64,000 nucleotides of DNA from Candidatus Dechloromonas phosphorivorans. GTDB taxonomy: Bacteria > Pseudomonadota > Gammaproteobacteria > Burkholderiales > Rhodocyclaceae. The DNA lies in NCBI GenBank assembly GCA_016709495.1, contig JADJMS010000002.1:27455-91454 (forward strand). The letters are read 5' to 3'. The notes beneath the pieces were generated by a model, which was given only the letters and a program-made list of their open reading frames with translations, searched no databases and was not told where the DNA came from. Made by a program: the position numbers and the translations under genes. Below, in pieces: positions 9,449-19,610 of this stretch. How positions within the stretch are numbered: the stretch's first letter is position 1; every line of letters begins with the position of its first letter.

Positions 9449-11591
9449 ATTTCTTTAAAAATGCTTTGTCTGTACTAACCGCATCGTTCCTTGTTATATC
9501 AAGCAACATTTATGGACAAAATTTATCCTCAAATACGATTGAGACAATAAATGTTGCACAACAAGGGCAAGATATTGCAATAAAAATTGATTTAAAAGAA
9601 CCCATATCTGTCCCACCTGCAGGATTCAGTATTGCAAATCCCGCAAAATTGCCTTTGATTTTTCCTCTACAACAAATGGCCTAGGCAAAAATTCTCAGTC
9701 TATTAACGAAGGTGACTTGCGCAGTTTAAACATTGTTCAAGTAGGCGAACGCACTAGACTAGTATTAAATCTTGCTCGCAACATGAATTACACAACACGC
9801 CTTGAAGGCAAGTCGCTGTATGTCATATTGACGCCACTTACGGGCACAGGGGGTTCGTTAGCGCAGCGTGTTACTCACTTTACTACAGAAAGTCTTATTG
9901 GGAAAAAGCACTCTGTTCACGATGTTTCCTTTCGACGAGGAAGGGATGGTGAAGCAAGAATTGTCGTTGATTTAAGTGATTCAGGAACAGGGATTGATAT
10001 CCGCCAGCAAGGTACATCACTCGTAGTTGAATTTGCCAAAACAAATCTACCAGAACATCTCCGTCGAAAACTAGATGTAACCGATTTTGGAACCCCCGTA
10101 ACTACGGTTGAAACAAAGACTCAAGGCGACAATACGCTGATGAACATTTCACCGAAGGGCTTATGGGAGCATAACGCCTATCAAAGTGACAACCAATTCA
10201 TCATTGAAGTCAAAAAAATAGTCGAAGATCCAAATAAATTAGTCCAGGGAACCAAAATTGGCTACCAAGGACCACGAGTTAGCATCAACTATCAAAATGG
10301 AGATGTTCGCGCCCTGCTTAGGCTAATGGCTGAAGAACTAGGTTTGAATGCGGTTATAAGCGAAACGGTTTCAGGCACAACCACCTTGGTTTTGAAAGAT
10401 GTTCCAGCTGATCAAGTGGTTGACATCATATTTCAGCAAAAGGCGCTGGATATGAGGAAAAATGGAAATGTTATTCTTATAGCACCAAGAGATGAAATTG
10501 CCACAAAGGAAAAACTCGAATTTGAATCGAAGCAGCAAATTGGGGAACTTGAACCCTTGCGCACAGAAGCTTTCCAAATTAACTATCAAAAAGCAGAGGC
10601 TCTTCAGAAATTACTTACAGACGCCAATCAGCGCATGCTTTCAAAACGAGGTAGTGCGGTAGTTGATGCTCGAACTAATACATTATTTATCAATGACACG
10701 TCGACAAGACTAGAGGATGTTAGAAAAGTAGTTTCACGAGTTGATGTTCCGGTACGCCAAGTTATGATCGAGGCGCGAATAGTTGAGGCAAGTGATGCAT
10801 TTTCACGCAATTTAGGCGTGCGACTAGGTTACAGTAGTCCATATAGCCAAGGTCCGAGCACAAACAAATTAGCAATCGGTGCTAATTACCAAACAACAGG
10901 CCAAAATGTTCAATACATTTCCACGGATCCAGTAACGGGCACCCAATCTGTAAAAAGCTTGGTTCAAGGAACACCTAGTTATCCGCTTATGCAGCAAGTT
11001 AATTTACCAGCAACCCCAAGAAGTGGAGTAGCTGGAGCTTTATCATTTTTACTTTACAATAGTTCATTAACTGAACTTCTGGGCTTAGAAATCACAGCGT
11101 TAGAAGCCGATGGCAGAGGGAAAATAATATCGAGTCCCAGAGTAATGACAGCAGATCAGGTTGAAGCGCTTATTGAGCAAGGTGTTGAAATTCCATATCA
11201 GCAAGCAACCAGTTCCGGCGCGACCAGTGTAGCATTCCGAAAAGCAAACCTTGCTCTCAAAGTCAAACCACAAATCACACCTGATGGGAAAATCACCCTC
11301 ACACTCGACGTAAACAAAGACTCACCAAATCCAACACTACAAACAGGATCAGGTGTTGCCATTGACACAAAGCATGTAAAAACGGAAGTCTTAGTTGATA
11401 ACGGTGGCACAGTTGTCATAGGTGGGATATATACACAATCAACAAAAAATCAAACTCAAAAACTTCCGTGGTTAGGCGATATTCCGATGCTGGGCTGGCT
11501 ATTTAAAAACAATGAAATAATTGATGATAAAACTGAGTTGCTAATATTTATTACACCAAAGATTGTCAGTGAAAAACTGGGCATGAACTAA
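9445..11591 (+). CDS. pilQ: type IV pilus secretin PilQ, one frameshift
   Basis: Outer-membrane multimeric channel through which the pilus emerges. Order: signal peptide, two AMIN domains (peptidoglycan binding; the second near GEARIVVDLSDSG), an STN/N0 domain, an N1/KH domain (DVRALLRLMAEELGLNAVIS), then the secretin core with VPVRQVMIEARIVEA, the glycine-rich region and GGTVVIGGIYTQ. The frame breaks at the A-run 9645-9648. One more A gives NPAKIAFDF and joins the 5' part to the long frame, for about 715 residues in total. Because translation of the second frame alone would lack a signal peptide, the gene must be read across the break. Followed by a strong terminator. Confidence 0.94.
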
Positions 11592-11613
11592 ACTAATCTT
11601 TATCTGCCTACTA

Positions 11614-11638
11614 GGGCCGGAATTCCGGCCCTTTTTTT
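11614..11638 (+). terminator. rho-independent terminator after pilQ
   Basis: GC-rich perfect stem GGGCCGG/CCGGCCC with AATT loop followed by seven T. It closes the pil operon; the first possible aroK GTG (11639) touches its T-tract. Confidence 0.9.
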
Positions 11639-11668
11639 GTGAATTTCACCATTGGTTACAATCTATCA

Positions 11669-12196
11669 GTGCAATCGAATCACAACATCTATCTAATCGG
11701 CCTAATGGGGGCTGGAAAAACGACTGTAGGGCGCCAGCTTGCAAGGCGGCTGGGACGACCATTTTTCGACTCCGACCACGAAATTGTGGCCCGAACGGGG
11801 GTAGCCATTCCTACAATCTTCGAAATTGAAGGTGAAGACGGTTTCCGACGTCGGGAGGCACAAACCATTGCTGAACTAACATCAGGTGAAAATCTGGTTA
11901 TGGCGACCGGCGGCGGGGTAGTGCTTAATCCAGAAAACCGGCAATTGCTTCATGATACGGGTTGGGTTGTTTATCTTAACGTGCCGCCAGCCCTACTCTT
12001 TGAACGTACGCGCCATGACAGAAACCGCCCTTTGCTCAGGGTAGCTGACCCGTTATCCAAACTGGAAGAGCTTCACGCGATTCGCGATCCTCTTTATAGA
12101 GAAATCGCTCACATCACGATCGAGGGTGGTCGCTTAGTGGCCTCCGGAATAGTTCAGCATCTTTTGCGAGAGTTCAATCGTTTATGCAAACCCTGA
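11669..12196 (+). CDS. aroK: shikimate kinase
   Basis: Phosphorylates shikimate at the 3-hydroxyl with ATP (aromatic amino acid pathway). Walker A GLMGAGKTTVG, shikimate-binding DSDHEI, the second-motif ATGGGVVL and the lid arginines in RTRHDRNRPLL are all present. I chose the GTG at 11669 (175 residues, starting MQSNHNIYLIGLMG as usual for AroK). The frame is also open from a GTG at 11639, but that codon sits on the T-tract of the preceding terminator. Neither has a clear Shine-Dalgarno. The 3' end overlaps aroB by 13 bases. Confidence 0.94.
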   Translation: MQSNHNIYLIGLMGAGKTTVGRQLARRLGRPFFDSDHEIVARTGVAIPTIFEIEGEDGFRRREAQTIAELTSGENLVMATGGGVVLNPENRQLLHDTGWVVYLNVPPALLFERTRHDRNRPLLRVADPLSKLEELHAIRDPLYREIAHITIEGGRLVASGIVQHLLREFNRLCKP

Positions 12197-13266
12197 AAGT
12201 GTCGCTCGCCGAGCGCAGCTACCCGATTCATATCGGCGCAGATATCCTCACTAGGAGTGATCTCCTTTTGCCGCATCTAAAGCAAAAGAAAGCGGTGGTT
12301 GTAACCAACGTTACTGTTGCGCCGCTGTATCTTGATCGCCTGATGGAAACACTTGCCAATATTGATGTTTCTGCGTTGCCAATTATTCTTCAAGACGGCG
12401 AGAGCCATAAAAACTGGGAAACGCTCAATCTGATTTTTGACGCCCTGCTTGACTCACATTGCGAGCGAAGCACGACTTTGATTGCGCTTGGCGGTGGGGT
12501 CATCGGTGACATGGGTGGCTTTGCCGCCTCTTGCTATCAGCGTGGCATGCCATTTATCCAAATACCGACTACGCTTTTATCCCAAGTCGACTCGTCAGTG
12601 GGCGGCAAGACTGCAATCAATCACCCGCTCGGCAAGAACATGATTGGTGCTTTTTATCAGCCCAAACTGGTGCTAGCTGACATTTCAACACTAGACACTC
12701 TTGCCGATCGCGAACTGAGGGCTGGTTTGGCGGAAGTTATCAAATATGGGCTGATTCGCGACTCGGATTTTTTTGACTGGCTGGAAATCAATATTGAGGC
12801 GCTGCTAAAACGTGATCGTGAAGCGCTGGCATATGCCGTCTATCGTTCATGTGCCAACAAGGCCGAGGTTGTGGCAGCAGATGAACGCGAAACGGGAGAG
12901 CGGGCGCTCCTCAACTTGGGGCACACCTTTGGCCACGCCATTGAGACCGGCATGGGCTATGGTGAATGGCTACATGGCGAAGCGGTATCCGCCGGCACGC
13001 TCATTGCTATGGATTTATCGCAGCGATTGGGAATGGTTACGGTCGACGAGGTTTTTCGGGTAAAAAATATATTCACCCGTGCCGGCCTGCCAATTAGTGC
13101 TCCCGGATTGGGTGCCGAGCGTTATCTTGAGTTGATGCGGCATGACAAAAAGGTTCAAGACGGGAAATTACGTCTTGTTCTTCTTGAAAAAATTGGAAAA
13201 GCAGTCATTTCCGATGCCGCCAGCGAAAAGGAAATACTCGCGTCGATCAACGCTGTATGCACCTGA
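12184..13266 (+). CDS. aroB: 3-dehydroquinate synthase
   Basis: Converts DAHP to 3-dehydroquinate using NAD+ and Zn2+ (360 residues, the family length). Motifs: GGGVIGDMGGFAASCYQRG in the NAD-binding half, TTLLSQVDSSVGGKTAINH, and the metal-binding set around LAEVIKYGLI, GHTFGHAIE and WLHGEAVSAG. The start lies inside the aroK 3' end, so the two are translationally coupled. Confidence 0.96.
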   Translation: MQTLKVSLAERSYPIHIGADILTRSDLLLPHLKQKKAVVVTNVTVAPLYLDRLMETLANIDVSALPIILQDGESHKNWETLNLIFDALLDSHCERSTTLIALGGGVIGDMGGFAASCYQRGMPFIQIPTTLLSQVDSSVGGKTAINHPLGKNMIGAFYQPKLVLADISTLDTLADRELRAGLAEVIKYGLIRDSDFFDWLEINIEALLKRDREALAYAVYRSCANKAEVVAADERETGERALLNLGHTFGHAIETGMGYGEWLHGEAVSAGTLIAMDLSQRLGMVTVDEVFRVKNIFTRAGLPISAPGLGAERYLELMRHDKKVQDGKLRLVLLEKIGKAVISDAASEKEILASINAVCT

Positions 13267-13315
13267 TCGGGGTTTTCGGAATCTCATCCGTGCCGAATTG
13301 GTGCATCGCAGCATC

Positions 13316-13344
13316 TTGAATCGATAGGGTTTTGCCAGTATATT
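13316..13344 (+). promoter_or_regulatory. putative sigma-70 promoter of gltBD
   Basis: TTGAAT (13316-13321) and TATATT (13339-13344) are separated by 17 bases, four and five matches to the consensus hexamers. The predicted transcription start near 13351 leaves a leader of about 100 bases before the preferred gltB start at 13451. Confidence 0.5.
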
Positions 13345-13450
13345 TCATGGTTGCCCTAAAATTTTCGCATAGGCCTGAGTCAACATTATGACTTTTGGCT
13401 TTTTTTATCGTCAGCCAGTGTTGGCTGAGCACTCTGAAGGAATGCGTGTG

Positions 13451-16400
13451 ATGGAATCGGCTGTACCTGAGCGGCAGGGTTTGTACGACCCAGCCAACGA
13501 GCACGACGCTTGCGGCGTGGGCTTTGTCGCCCATTTCAAAGGACAAAAGAGTCATAGCATCGTCGAGCAGGGTTTGTTGATCCTGAAAAATCTGGATCAC
13601 CGCGGTGCTGTTGGTGCCGACCCTCTGCAAGGCGATGGAGCCGGCATTCTGCTGCAAATTCCGGATCAGTTCTATCGCGAAGAAATGCAAAAGCAAGGCG
13701 TAGATCTGCCGCCGCTTGGCGAATACGGCGTCGGCATGGTTTTCCTGCCGCAAGAGGCCGCTTCGCGACATGCTTGTGTCGAGGAAATCGAGCGCTCAAT
13801 CAAGGCTGAGGGGCAAGTCATTCTTGGCTGGCGCGAAGTGCCGGTCAATCGTGAAATGCCAATGTCGCCGACAGTGCGTGCCAAAGAGCCAGTCATTCGT
13901 CAGGTTTTTGTCGGTCGTGGCCCTGATATTTTTGTGACGGATGCACTCGAACGCAAGCTCTACATAATTCGCCGTCGAGCTGCGAACGCCATTAAGTCGC
14001 TCAAGCTCAAGCATGGCCAAGAATTTTACGTACCGTCATTTTCGGCCCGTACCGTTAATTACAAAGGCTTGTTATTAGCAACCCAAGTCGGCGTCTACTA
14101 TCTCGACTTGCAAGATAAACGCACAACGTCAGCCTTGGCGCTGGTGCACCAGCGTTTCTCGACCAATACGTTCCCGACCTGGGATCTGGCGCACCCCTTC
14201 CGTTACATCGCCCACAACGGCGAAATCAATACGGTGCGCGGTAACGTGAACTGGTTCAAGGCTCGCGAACAAGCGATCTCCTCGCCGATTCTTGGTGAAG
14301 ATCTGAAGAAAGTCTGGCCGCTGCATTACCCCGGTCAATCTGACTCTGCGTCTTTCGATAACGCGCTTGAACTGTTGGTCATGGGCGGCTATTCAATGGC
14401 CCAGGCAGTCATGCTGATGATCCCGGAAGCCTGGGAAAAGCACACGACGATGGACGAAAATCGTCGTGCTTTCTACGAATACCACGCCGCAATGATGGAA
14501 CCGTGGGATGGCCCCGCCGCTGTGGCCTTTACCGACGGTCGCCAGATTGGTGCAACGCTGGACCGTAATGGTCTGCGTCCAGCCCGCTATCTCGTAACGG
14601 ATGATGACTTTGTTGTCATGGCTTCAGAATCTGGCGTCTTGCCGATTCCGGAAAAGAAGATCGTCAAAAAATGGCGTTTGCAGCCGGGCAAGATGTTCCT
14701 GATCGATCTGGAACAAGGCCGCATCATCGACGACAAGGAGTTGAAGGATGCGCTCTCCAGAGCCAAGCCTTATCGTGAATGGATCGACAAAATTCGCATC
14801 CGTCTCGACGAAGTACCCGCTGCTGACGAAATGACCGATGCCGCGCCAGCTTCTTTGCTGGATCGCCAGCAGGCATTTGGCTATACGCAGGAAGACATCA
14901 AGGTCATTCTTGAGCCAATGCTGCAAAACGGTGAAGAGCCAACCGGCTCAATGGGTACCGACTCTGCGCTGCCAATTTTGTCAGCCAAGAACAAGACCCT
15001 ATACACCTATTTCAAGCAGCTTTTTGCTCAGGTGACCAACCCGCCAATCGACCCGATTCGTGAAGAACTGGTCATGTCGCTGGTGTCCTTTGTTGGCCCG
15101 AAGCCAAACTTGCTGAACACGACCGATATCAACCCACCGATTCGTCTTGAAGTATCCCAGCCGGTGCTGACAGCAACCGATATGGAAAAGCTGCGCCATA
15201 TCCACAAATACACTTCCGGCAAGCTGAGTTCTTTTGAACTGGATATTTGCTATCCGGTTGCCTGGGGCAAGGATGGCGTTGAAGCTCGTCTTGCTTCCCT
15301 GGCTGCCGATGCTGAAGATGCAGTTCGTTCCGGCGCCAACATCCTGATCGTTTCTGACCGCAAGCTGGACGAAACGCACGTTGCGATTCCTGCCCTGCTT
15401 GCCACCTCAGCCATTCACCAGCATTTGGTGAAAAAAGGTTTGCGCACCAGTTCTGGCCTCGTGGTTGAAACCGGTTCGGCTCGTGAAACGCATCATTTTG
15501 CGCTACTCGGCGGTTACGGTGCCGAGGCGGTCCACCCCTATCTAGCACTCGAAACCATTGAAAGCTTTGCCAAGGGCGATGCTGAAAAGGCTGAGAAATA
15601 CGTCAAGAATTACGTCAAGGCCATCGGCAAGGGCCTGATGAAGGTGATGTCCAAAATGGGCATTTCAACCTACATGTCCTATACCGGCGCACAAATTTTC
15701 GAGGCTATCGGACTCCAGAAGGATTTTGTCGAAAAATACTTCACCGGCACACCATCCAACATTGAAGGCATCGGTGTCTTTGAGGTTGCGGAAGAGGCTA
15801 TTCGTCAACATACCGAAGCCTTCTCAACGGATCCGGTATTGGCCACCATGCTTGATGCCGGCGGCGAGTATAACTACCGCACCCGTGGCGAAGAGCACAT
15901 GTGGACGCCGGATTCGATCGCCAAGCTACAACATGCGACCCGCTCGAACAAGACAGAAACCTATAAGGAATACGCCCAACTGATCAACGATCAGACGAAG
16001 CGTCACCTGACTTTGCGTGGCCTGTTTGAATTCAAGCCCTCGGGCAATGCGATTCCTTTGGACGAAGTTGAATCAGCCAAGGAGATCGTCAAGCGTTTTG
16101 CCACTGGCGCCATGTCGCTCGGCTCGATTTCAACTGAAGCACATTCAACATTGGCGATTGCCATGAACCGTATTGGTGGCAAATCGAATACCGGTGAAGG
16201 TGGCGAAGATGCCAAGCGCTTCCTGCCCGTCAAGGGCGGCGCAATGCTCTCGGATATCATCGGCAAAAACCGGATAGAGCGTGATTTGCAGCTCAAAGAC
16301 GGCGACTCACTACGTTCCGCCATTAAGCAGGTTGCGTCCGGTCGTTTCGGTGTGACCACAGAGTATTTGGTAAATGCTGACCAAATCCAGATCAAGATGG

Positions 16401-18079
16401 CGCAAGGCGCCAAGCCGGGTGAAGGTGGTCAGCTTCCGGGCCACAAGGTTTCCGAGTACATCGGCTTCTTGCGTCACTCAGTACCGGGCGTCGGCCTGAT
16501 TTCACCCCCGCCACATCACGACATTTATTCCATCGAAGATTTGGCACAGCTGATTCACGATCTAAAAAATGCTAACTCCAAGGCCTCCATCTCGGTGAAG
16601 CTGGTGTCCGAAGTTGGTGTCGGCACCGTTGCTGCCGGTGTTGCCAAAGCCAAGGCCGATCACGTCGTGATTGCTGGTTTTGACGGTGGCACGGGTGCTT
16701 CGCCACAATCCTCGATCAAGCATGCTGGTACGCCATGGGAACTTGGCCTGGCGGAAACCCAACAAACGCTGGTTCTGAACCGCCTGCGTAGCCGTATCCG
16801 CGTCCAGGTTGATGGCCAGATGAAGACCGGCCGCGACGTGGTTATCGGGGCCTTGTTGGGTGCTGATGAATTTGGTTTCGCTACCGCACCGCTGGTGGTT
16901 GAAGGCTGCATCATGATGCGCAAGTGTCACCTCAACACCTGTCCGGTTGGCGTTGCCACGCAAGACCCTGTCCTGCGCAAACGCTTTACCGGTCAGCCAG
17001 AACATGTCGTCAATTACTTCTTCTTTGTTGCTGAAGAAGTACGCGAACTGATGGCACAACTGGGTATTCGCAAGTTTGACGACCTGATTGGCCGCGCTGA
17101 TCTGCTTGATACCCGTCCGTGCATTGAACACTGGAAAGCCAAGGGTCTCGATTTCACCAAGGTTTTCTACCAGCCGAACGTTCCAACCGATGTTTCGCGC
17201 CGTCACACTGAAATTCAGGACCACGGCCTCGACAAGGCGCTTGATCACAAGCTGATTAAAGAAGCCAAGTTGGCGCTTGAAAAGGGCCAGAAAGTCCAGA
17301 TCGAAACGACCATTATCAACGTCAATCGTACCTGCGGCACCATGCTCTCGGGCGAAGTTGCACGCCGTTATGGCAACGATGGACTGCCGGATGACACCAT
17401 CCATGTCAAACTGACTGGTACTGCTGGTCAGGCTTTTGGTGCATTCCTGGCCAAGGGCGTCACATTAGAATTGACGGGCGAAGGTAACGACTACGTTGGC
17501 AAGGGTTTGTCCGGTGGTCGCATCATCATCAAACCGAGCCCGGATTTCCGTGGCAACACGCAAGAGAACATCATTGTCGGCAACACCGTCATGTACGGCT
17601 CAACCGATGGCGAAGCTTTCCTGGCCGGCGTGGGTGGTGAACGCTTTGCGGTGCGTAACTCCGGCGGTACCGCTATCGTTGAAGGCGTCGGCGATCACGG
17701 TTGCGAATACATGACCGGTGGTACGGTTGCCGTTCTTGGCATGACCGGCCGCAATTTTGCCGCAGGCATGTCCGGTGGTATCGCTTACGTTCTTGACGCA
17801 GATGGCAGCTTCAAAACTCGCGCCAATCTGGCACAGGTTGCTTTGGAAAAAGTGTTGCCGGCCAGCCGTCAAACCGGCGAACCGCTGCACAACGGCATTG
17901 CTGACGAAACCCAGCTCATAGAGTTGATTACCCGTCATGCCGAATATACCGGCAGCCTGACCGCCAAGGCGCTACTCGCCGACTGGGATGCCAGCCGCGA
18001 GAAGTTCGTCAAAGTTTATCCGCATGAGTACAAGCGCGCCCTGACCGAAATGGCCGCTGCACAGAAGGAGGCCGCATAA
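13451..18079 (+). CDS. gltB: glutamate synthase (NADPH) large subunit
   Basis: Forms two glutamates from glutamine and 2-oxoglutarate. The class II glutaminase domain begins at Cys21 in HDACGVGF, expected to become the N-terminus after propeptide removal. A central domain, the FMN-binding synthase domain (PPPHHDIYSIEDLAQLIHDL, then GGTGASP) and a 3Fe-4S site with three cysteines (GCIMMRKCHLNTCPVG, about residues 1152-1163) follow. The C-terminal GXGXG beta-helix is present. I chose ATG 13451 because an AAGGA lies nine bases before it; the frame is open from 13388. About 1,542 residues with no frame break. The stop overlaps the gltD start (TAATG). Confidence 0.96.
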   Translation: MESAVPERQGLYDPANEHDACGVGFVAHFKGQKSHSIVEQGLLILKNLDHRGAVGADPLQGDGAGILLQIPDQFYREEMQKQGVDLPPLGEYGVGMVFLPQEAASRHACVEEIERSIKAEGQVILGWREVPVNREMPMSPTVRAKEPVIRQVFVGRGPDIFVTDALERKLYIIRRRAANAIKSLKLKHGQEFYVPSFSARTVNYKGLLLATQVGVYYLDLQDKRTTSALALVHQRFSTNTFPTWDLAHPFRYIAHNGEINTVRGNVNWFKAREQAISSPILGEDLKKVWPLHYPGQSDSASFDNALELLVMGGYSMAQAVMLMIPEAWEKHTTMDENRRAFYEYHAAMMEPWDGPAAVAFTDGRQIGATLDRNGLRPARYLVTDDDFVVMASESGVLPIPEKKIVKKWRLQPGKMFLIDLEQGRIIDDKELKDALSRAKPYREWIDKIRIRLDEVPAADEMTDAAPASLLDRQQAFGYTQEDIKVILEPMLQNGEEPTGSMGTDSALPILSAKNKTLYTYFKQLFAQVTNPPIDPIREELVMSLVSFVGPKPNLLNTTDINPPIRLEVSQPVLTATDMEKLRHIHKYTSGKLSSFELDICYPVAWGKDGVEARLASLAADAEDAVRSGANILIVSDRKLDETHVAIPALLATSAIHQHLVKKGLRTSSGLVVETGSARETHHFALLGGYGAEAVHPYLALETIESFAKGDAEKAEKYVKNYVKAIGKGLMKVMSKMGISTYMSYTGAQIFEAIGLQKDFVEKYFTGTPSNIEGIGVFEVAEEAIRQHTEAFSTDPVLATMLDAGGEYNYRTRGEEHMWTPDSIAKLQHATRSNKTETYKEYAQLINDQTKRHLTLRGLFEFKPSGNAIPLDEVESAKEIVKRFATGAMSLGSISTEAHSTLAIAMNRIGGKSNTGEGGEDAKRFLPVKGGAMLSDIIGKNRIERDLQLKDGDSLRSAIKQVASGRFGVTTEYLVNADQIQIKMAQGAKPGEGGQLPGHKVSEYIGFLRHSVPGVGLISPPPHHDIYSIEDLAQLIHDLKNANSKASISVKLVSEVGVGTVAAGVAKAKADHVVIAGFDGGTGASPQSSIKHAGTPWELGLAETQQTLVLNRLRSRIRVQVDGQMKTGRDVVIGALLGADEFGFATAPLVVEGCIMMRKCHLNTCPVGVATQDPVLRKRFTGQPEHVVNYFFFVAEEVRELMAQLGIRKFDDLIGRADLLDTRPCIEHWKAKGLDFTKVFYQPNVPTDVSRRHTEIQDHGLDKALDHKLIKEAKLALEKGQKVQIETTIINVNRTCGTMLSGEVARRYGNDGLPDDTIHVKLTGTAGQAFGAFLAKGVTLELTGEGNDYVGKGLSGGRIIIKPSPDFRGNTQENIIVGNTVMYGSTDGEAFLAGVGGERFAVRNSGGTAIVEGVGDHGCEYMTGGTVAVLGMTGRNFAAGMSGGIAYVLDADGSFKTRANLAQVALEKVLPASRQTGEPLHNGIADETQLIELITRHAEYTGSLTAKALLADWDASREKFVKVYPHEYKRALTEMAAAQKEAA

Positions 18080-19545
18080 TGGGCAAGCCGACAGGATTCA
18101 TGGAATTTGAACGCCTTTCTGAAACGTATAGCCCGGTCGAGCAGCGTCTCAAGCATTACAAAGAGTTTGTTCATACGCTGAACGACGACGATGCCAAGAC
18201 GCAAGGCGCACGCTGTATGGATTGTGGCATTCCGTTCTGCAACAACGGTTGCCCGGTGAACAACATCATTCCTGACTGGAATGATCTGGTTTATCGCGGC
18301 AACTGGAAGCAAGCGCTGGATGTACTGCATTCGACCAACAACTTCCCGGATTTCACCGGCCGTATCTGCCCGGCGCCTTGTGAAGCAGCCTGTACGCTGG
18401 GCATCAACGCAGCACCAGTTGGGATTAAATCGATTGAGCATTTCATCATCGACAAGGGCTGGGAAATGGGCTGGGTTGTCCCGCAACCACCGAAGTCAAA
18501 AACCGGCAAAAAAATTGCTGTCATTGGTTCCGGCCCGGCCGGCCTGGCTGCCGCACAGCAACTGGCACGGGTTGGTCACGATGTCACCGTATTCGAGAAA
18601 AGCGACCGCCTCGGCGGCTTGCTGGCTTATGGCATTCCTGATTTCAAGCTGGAAAAAACGGTGGTTGATCGCCGTGTGGCCCAGATGGAAGCCGAAGGCG
18701 TTACCTTCAAGACCAAGGTATTGATTGGTTCGAAAGATATGCCTGCCGGGATCAACAATGACTCGACAGAATTTGTCTCTGCTGAGCAGTTGACCGCAAC
18801 ATTTGACGCGGTGATTCTGGCTGCTGGCTCAGAAGTGCCGCGCGACCTGCCTGTACCGGGGCGTGAGCTAAAGGGTATCTACGCTGCGCTGGAATTCCTG
18901 ATTCCGCAAAACAAGGAAGTCCAGCAAGGCAAGGCCAACCCGATCAACGTCAAGGGCAAGCACGTCATCGTCATTGGTGGCGGCGATACCGGCTCTGACT
19001 GCGTCGGCACCTCCAATCGCCACGGCGCAGCATCGATCACCCAGTTCGAGTTAATGCCGATGCCGCCGGAGCAGGAAAACAAGGCGCTGACCTGGCCTTA
19101 CTGGCCATACAAACTGCGCACCTCTTCCTCGCATGACGAAGGTTGCAGCCGCGATTTCGCTGTTGCCACAAAAGGCTTCGTCGATGATGGCAAGGGCAAC
19201 GTCAAGGCACTGAAAGCCGTTCGCCTCGAATGGACGGATGGCAAGATGAGCGAAGTTGCCGGTTCTGAATTTGAACTGCCTTGTGACAACGCCTTCCTGG
19301 CAATGGGCTTTACCAATCCGGTTGGTTCCCTGCTTGATGCTTTCGGTATCGAGAAAGACAATCGCGCCAATGCCAAAGCAACGACCGACGGAGCAGGTTG
19401 CTATGCCACGAATGTTGCCAAGGTATTTGCAGCCGGTGACCTACGCCGTGGCCAATCGCTAGTAGTTTGGGCGATCCGTGAAGGCCGTCAGGCAGCGCGG
19501 GAAGTGGATGCTTTTTTAATGGGATTTACCAACCTGCCTCGATAG
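18079..19545 (+). CDS. gltD: glutamate synthase (NADPH) small subunit
   Basis: FAD/NADPH subunit of 488 residues that passes electrons to GltB. N-terminal Fe-S region CMDCGIPFCNNGCPVNN and CPAPCEAACTLG, FAD site GSGPAGLAAAQQLARVGHDV, NADPH site IGGGDTGSDCVG, and the late FAD motif VFAAGDLRRGQSLVVWAI are seen. Coupled to gltB by a one-base stop/start overlap. Confidence 0.96.
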   Translation: MGKPTGFMEFERLSETYSPVEQRLKHYKEFVHTLNDDDAKTQGARCMDCGIPFCNNGCPVNNIIPDWNDLVYRGNWKQALDVLHSTNNFPDFTGRICPAPCEAACTLGINAAPVGIKSIEHFIIDKGWEMGWVVPQPPKSKTGKKIAVIGSGPAGLAAAQQLARVGHDVTVFEKSDRLGGLLAYGIPDFKLEKTVVDRRVAQMEAEGVTFKTKVLIGSKDMPAGINNDSTEFVSAEQLTATFDAVILAAGSEVPRDLPVPGRELKGIYAALEFLIPQNKEVQQGKANPINVKGKHVIVIGGGDTGSDCVGTSNRHGAASITQFELMPMPPEQENKALTWPYWPYKLRTSSSHDEGCSRDFAVATKGFVDDGKGNVKALKAVRLEWTDGKMSEVAGSEFELPCDNAFLAMGFTNPVGSLLDAFGIEKDNRANAKATTDGAGCYATNVAKVFAAGDLRRGQSLVVWAIREGRQAAREVDAFLMGFTNLPR

Positions 19546-19570
19546 GTTTCCAGGCTGGTCAAGCTGCTCT

Positions 19571-19605
19571 AAACGCTGTCACGGGAAACCACCGTGACAG
19601 CGTTT
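19571..19605. terminator. bidirectional terminator between gltD and the TonB-like gene
   Basis: A 14-base perfect inverted repeat (AAACGCTGTCACGG / CCGTGACAGCGTTT) with a short loop. It lies between two convergent genes, only a few bases after gltD and before the TonB-like stop. Confidence 0.75.
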
Positions 19606-19610
19606 AGCTT

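Noticed and set aside
9717..11591. A separate secretin gene starting at 9717
   Set aside because: Would lack signal peptide and first AMIN domain; one A added at 9645-9648 fuses it with the 5' frame of pilQ.
16562..17404. 280-codon minus-strand frame inside gltB
   Set aside because: Antisense to the Fe-S and synthase domains of GltB, no independent ribosome site or family match.
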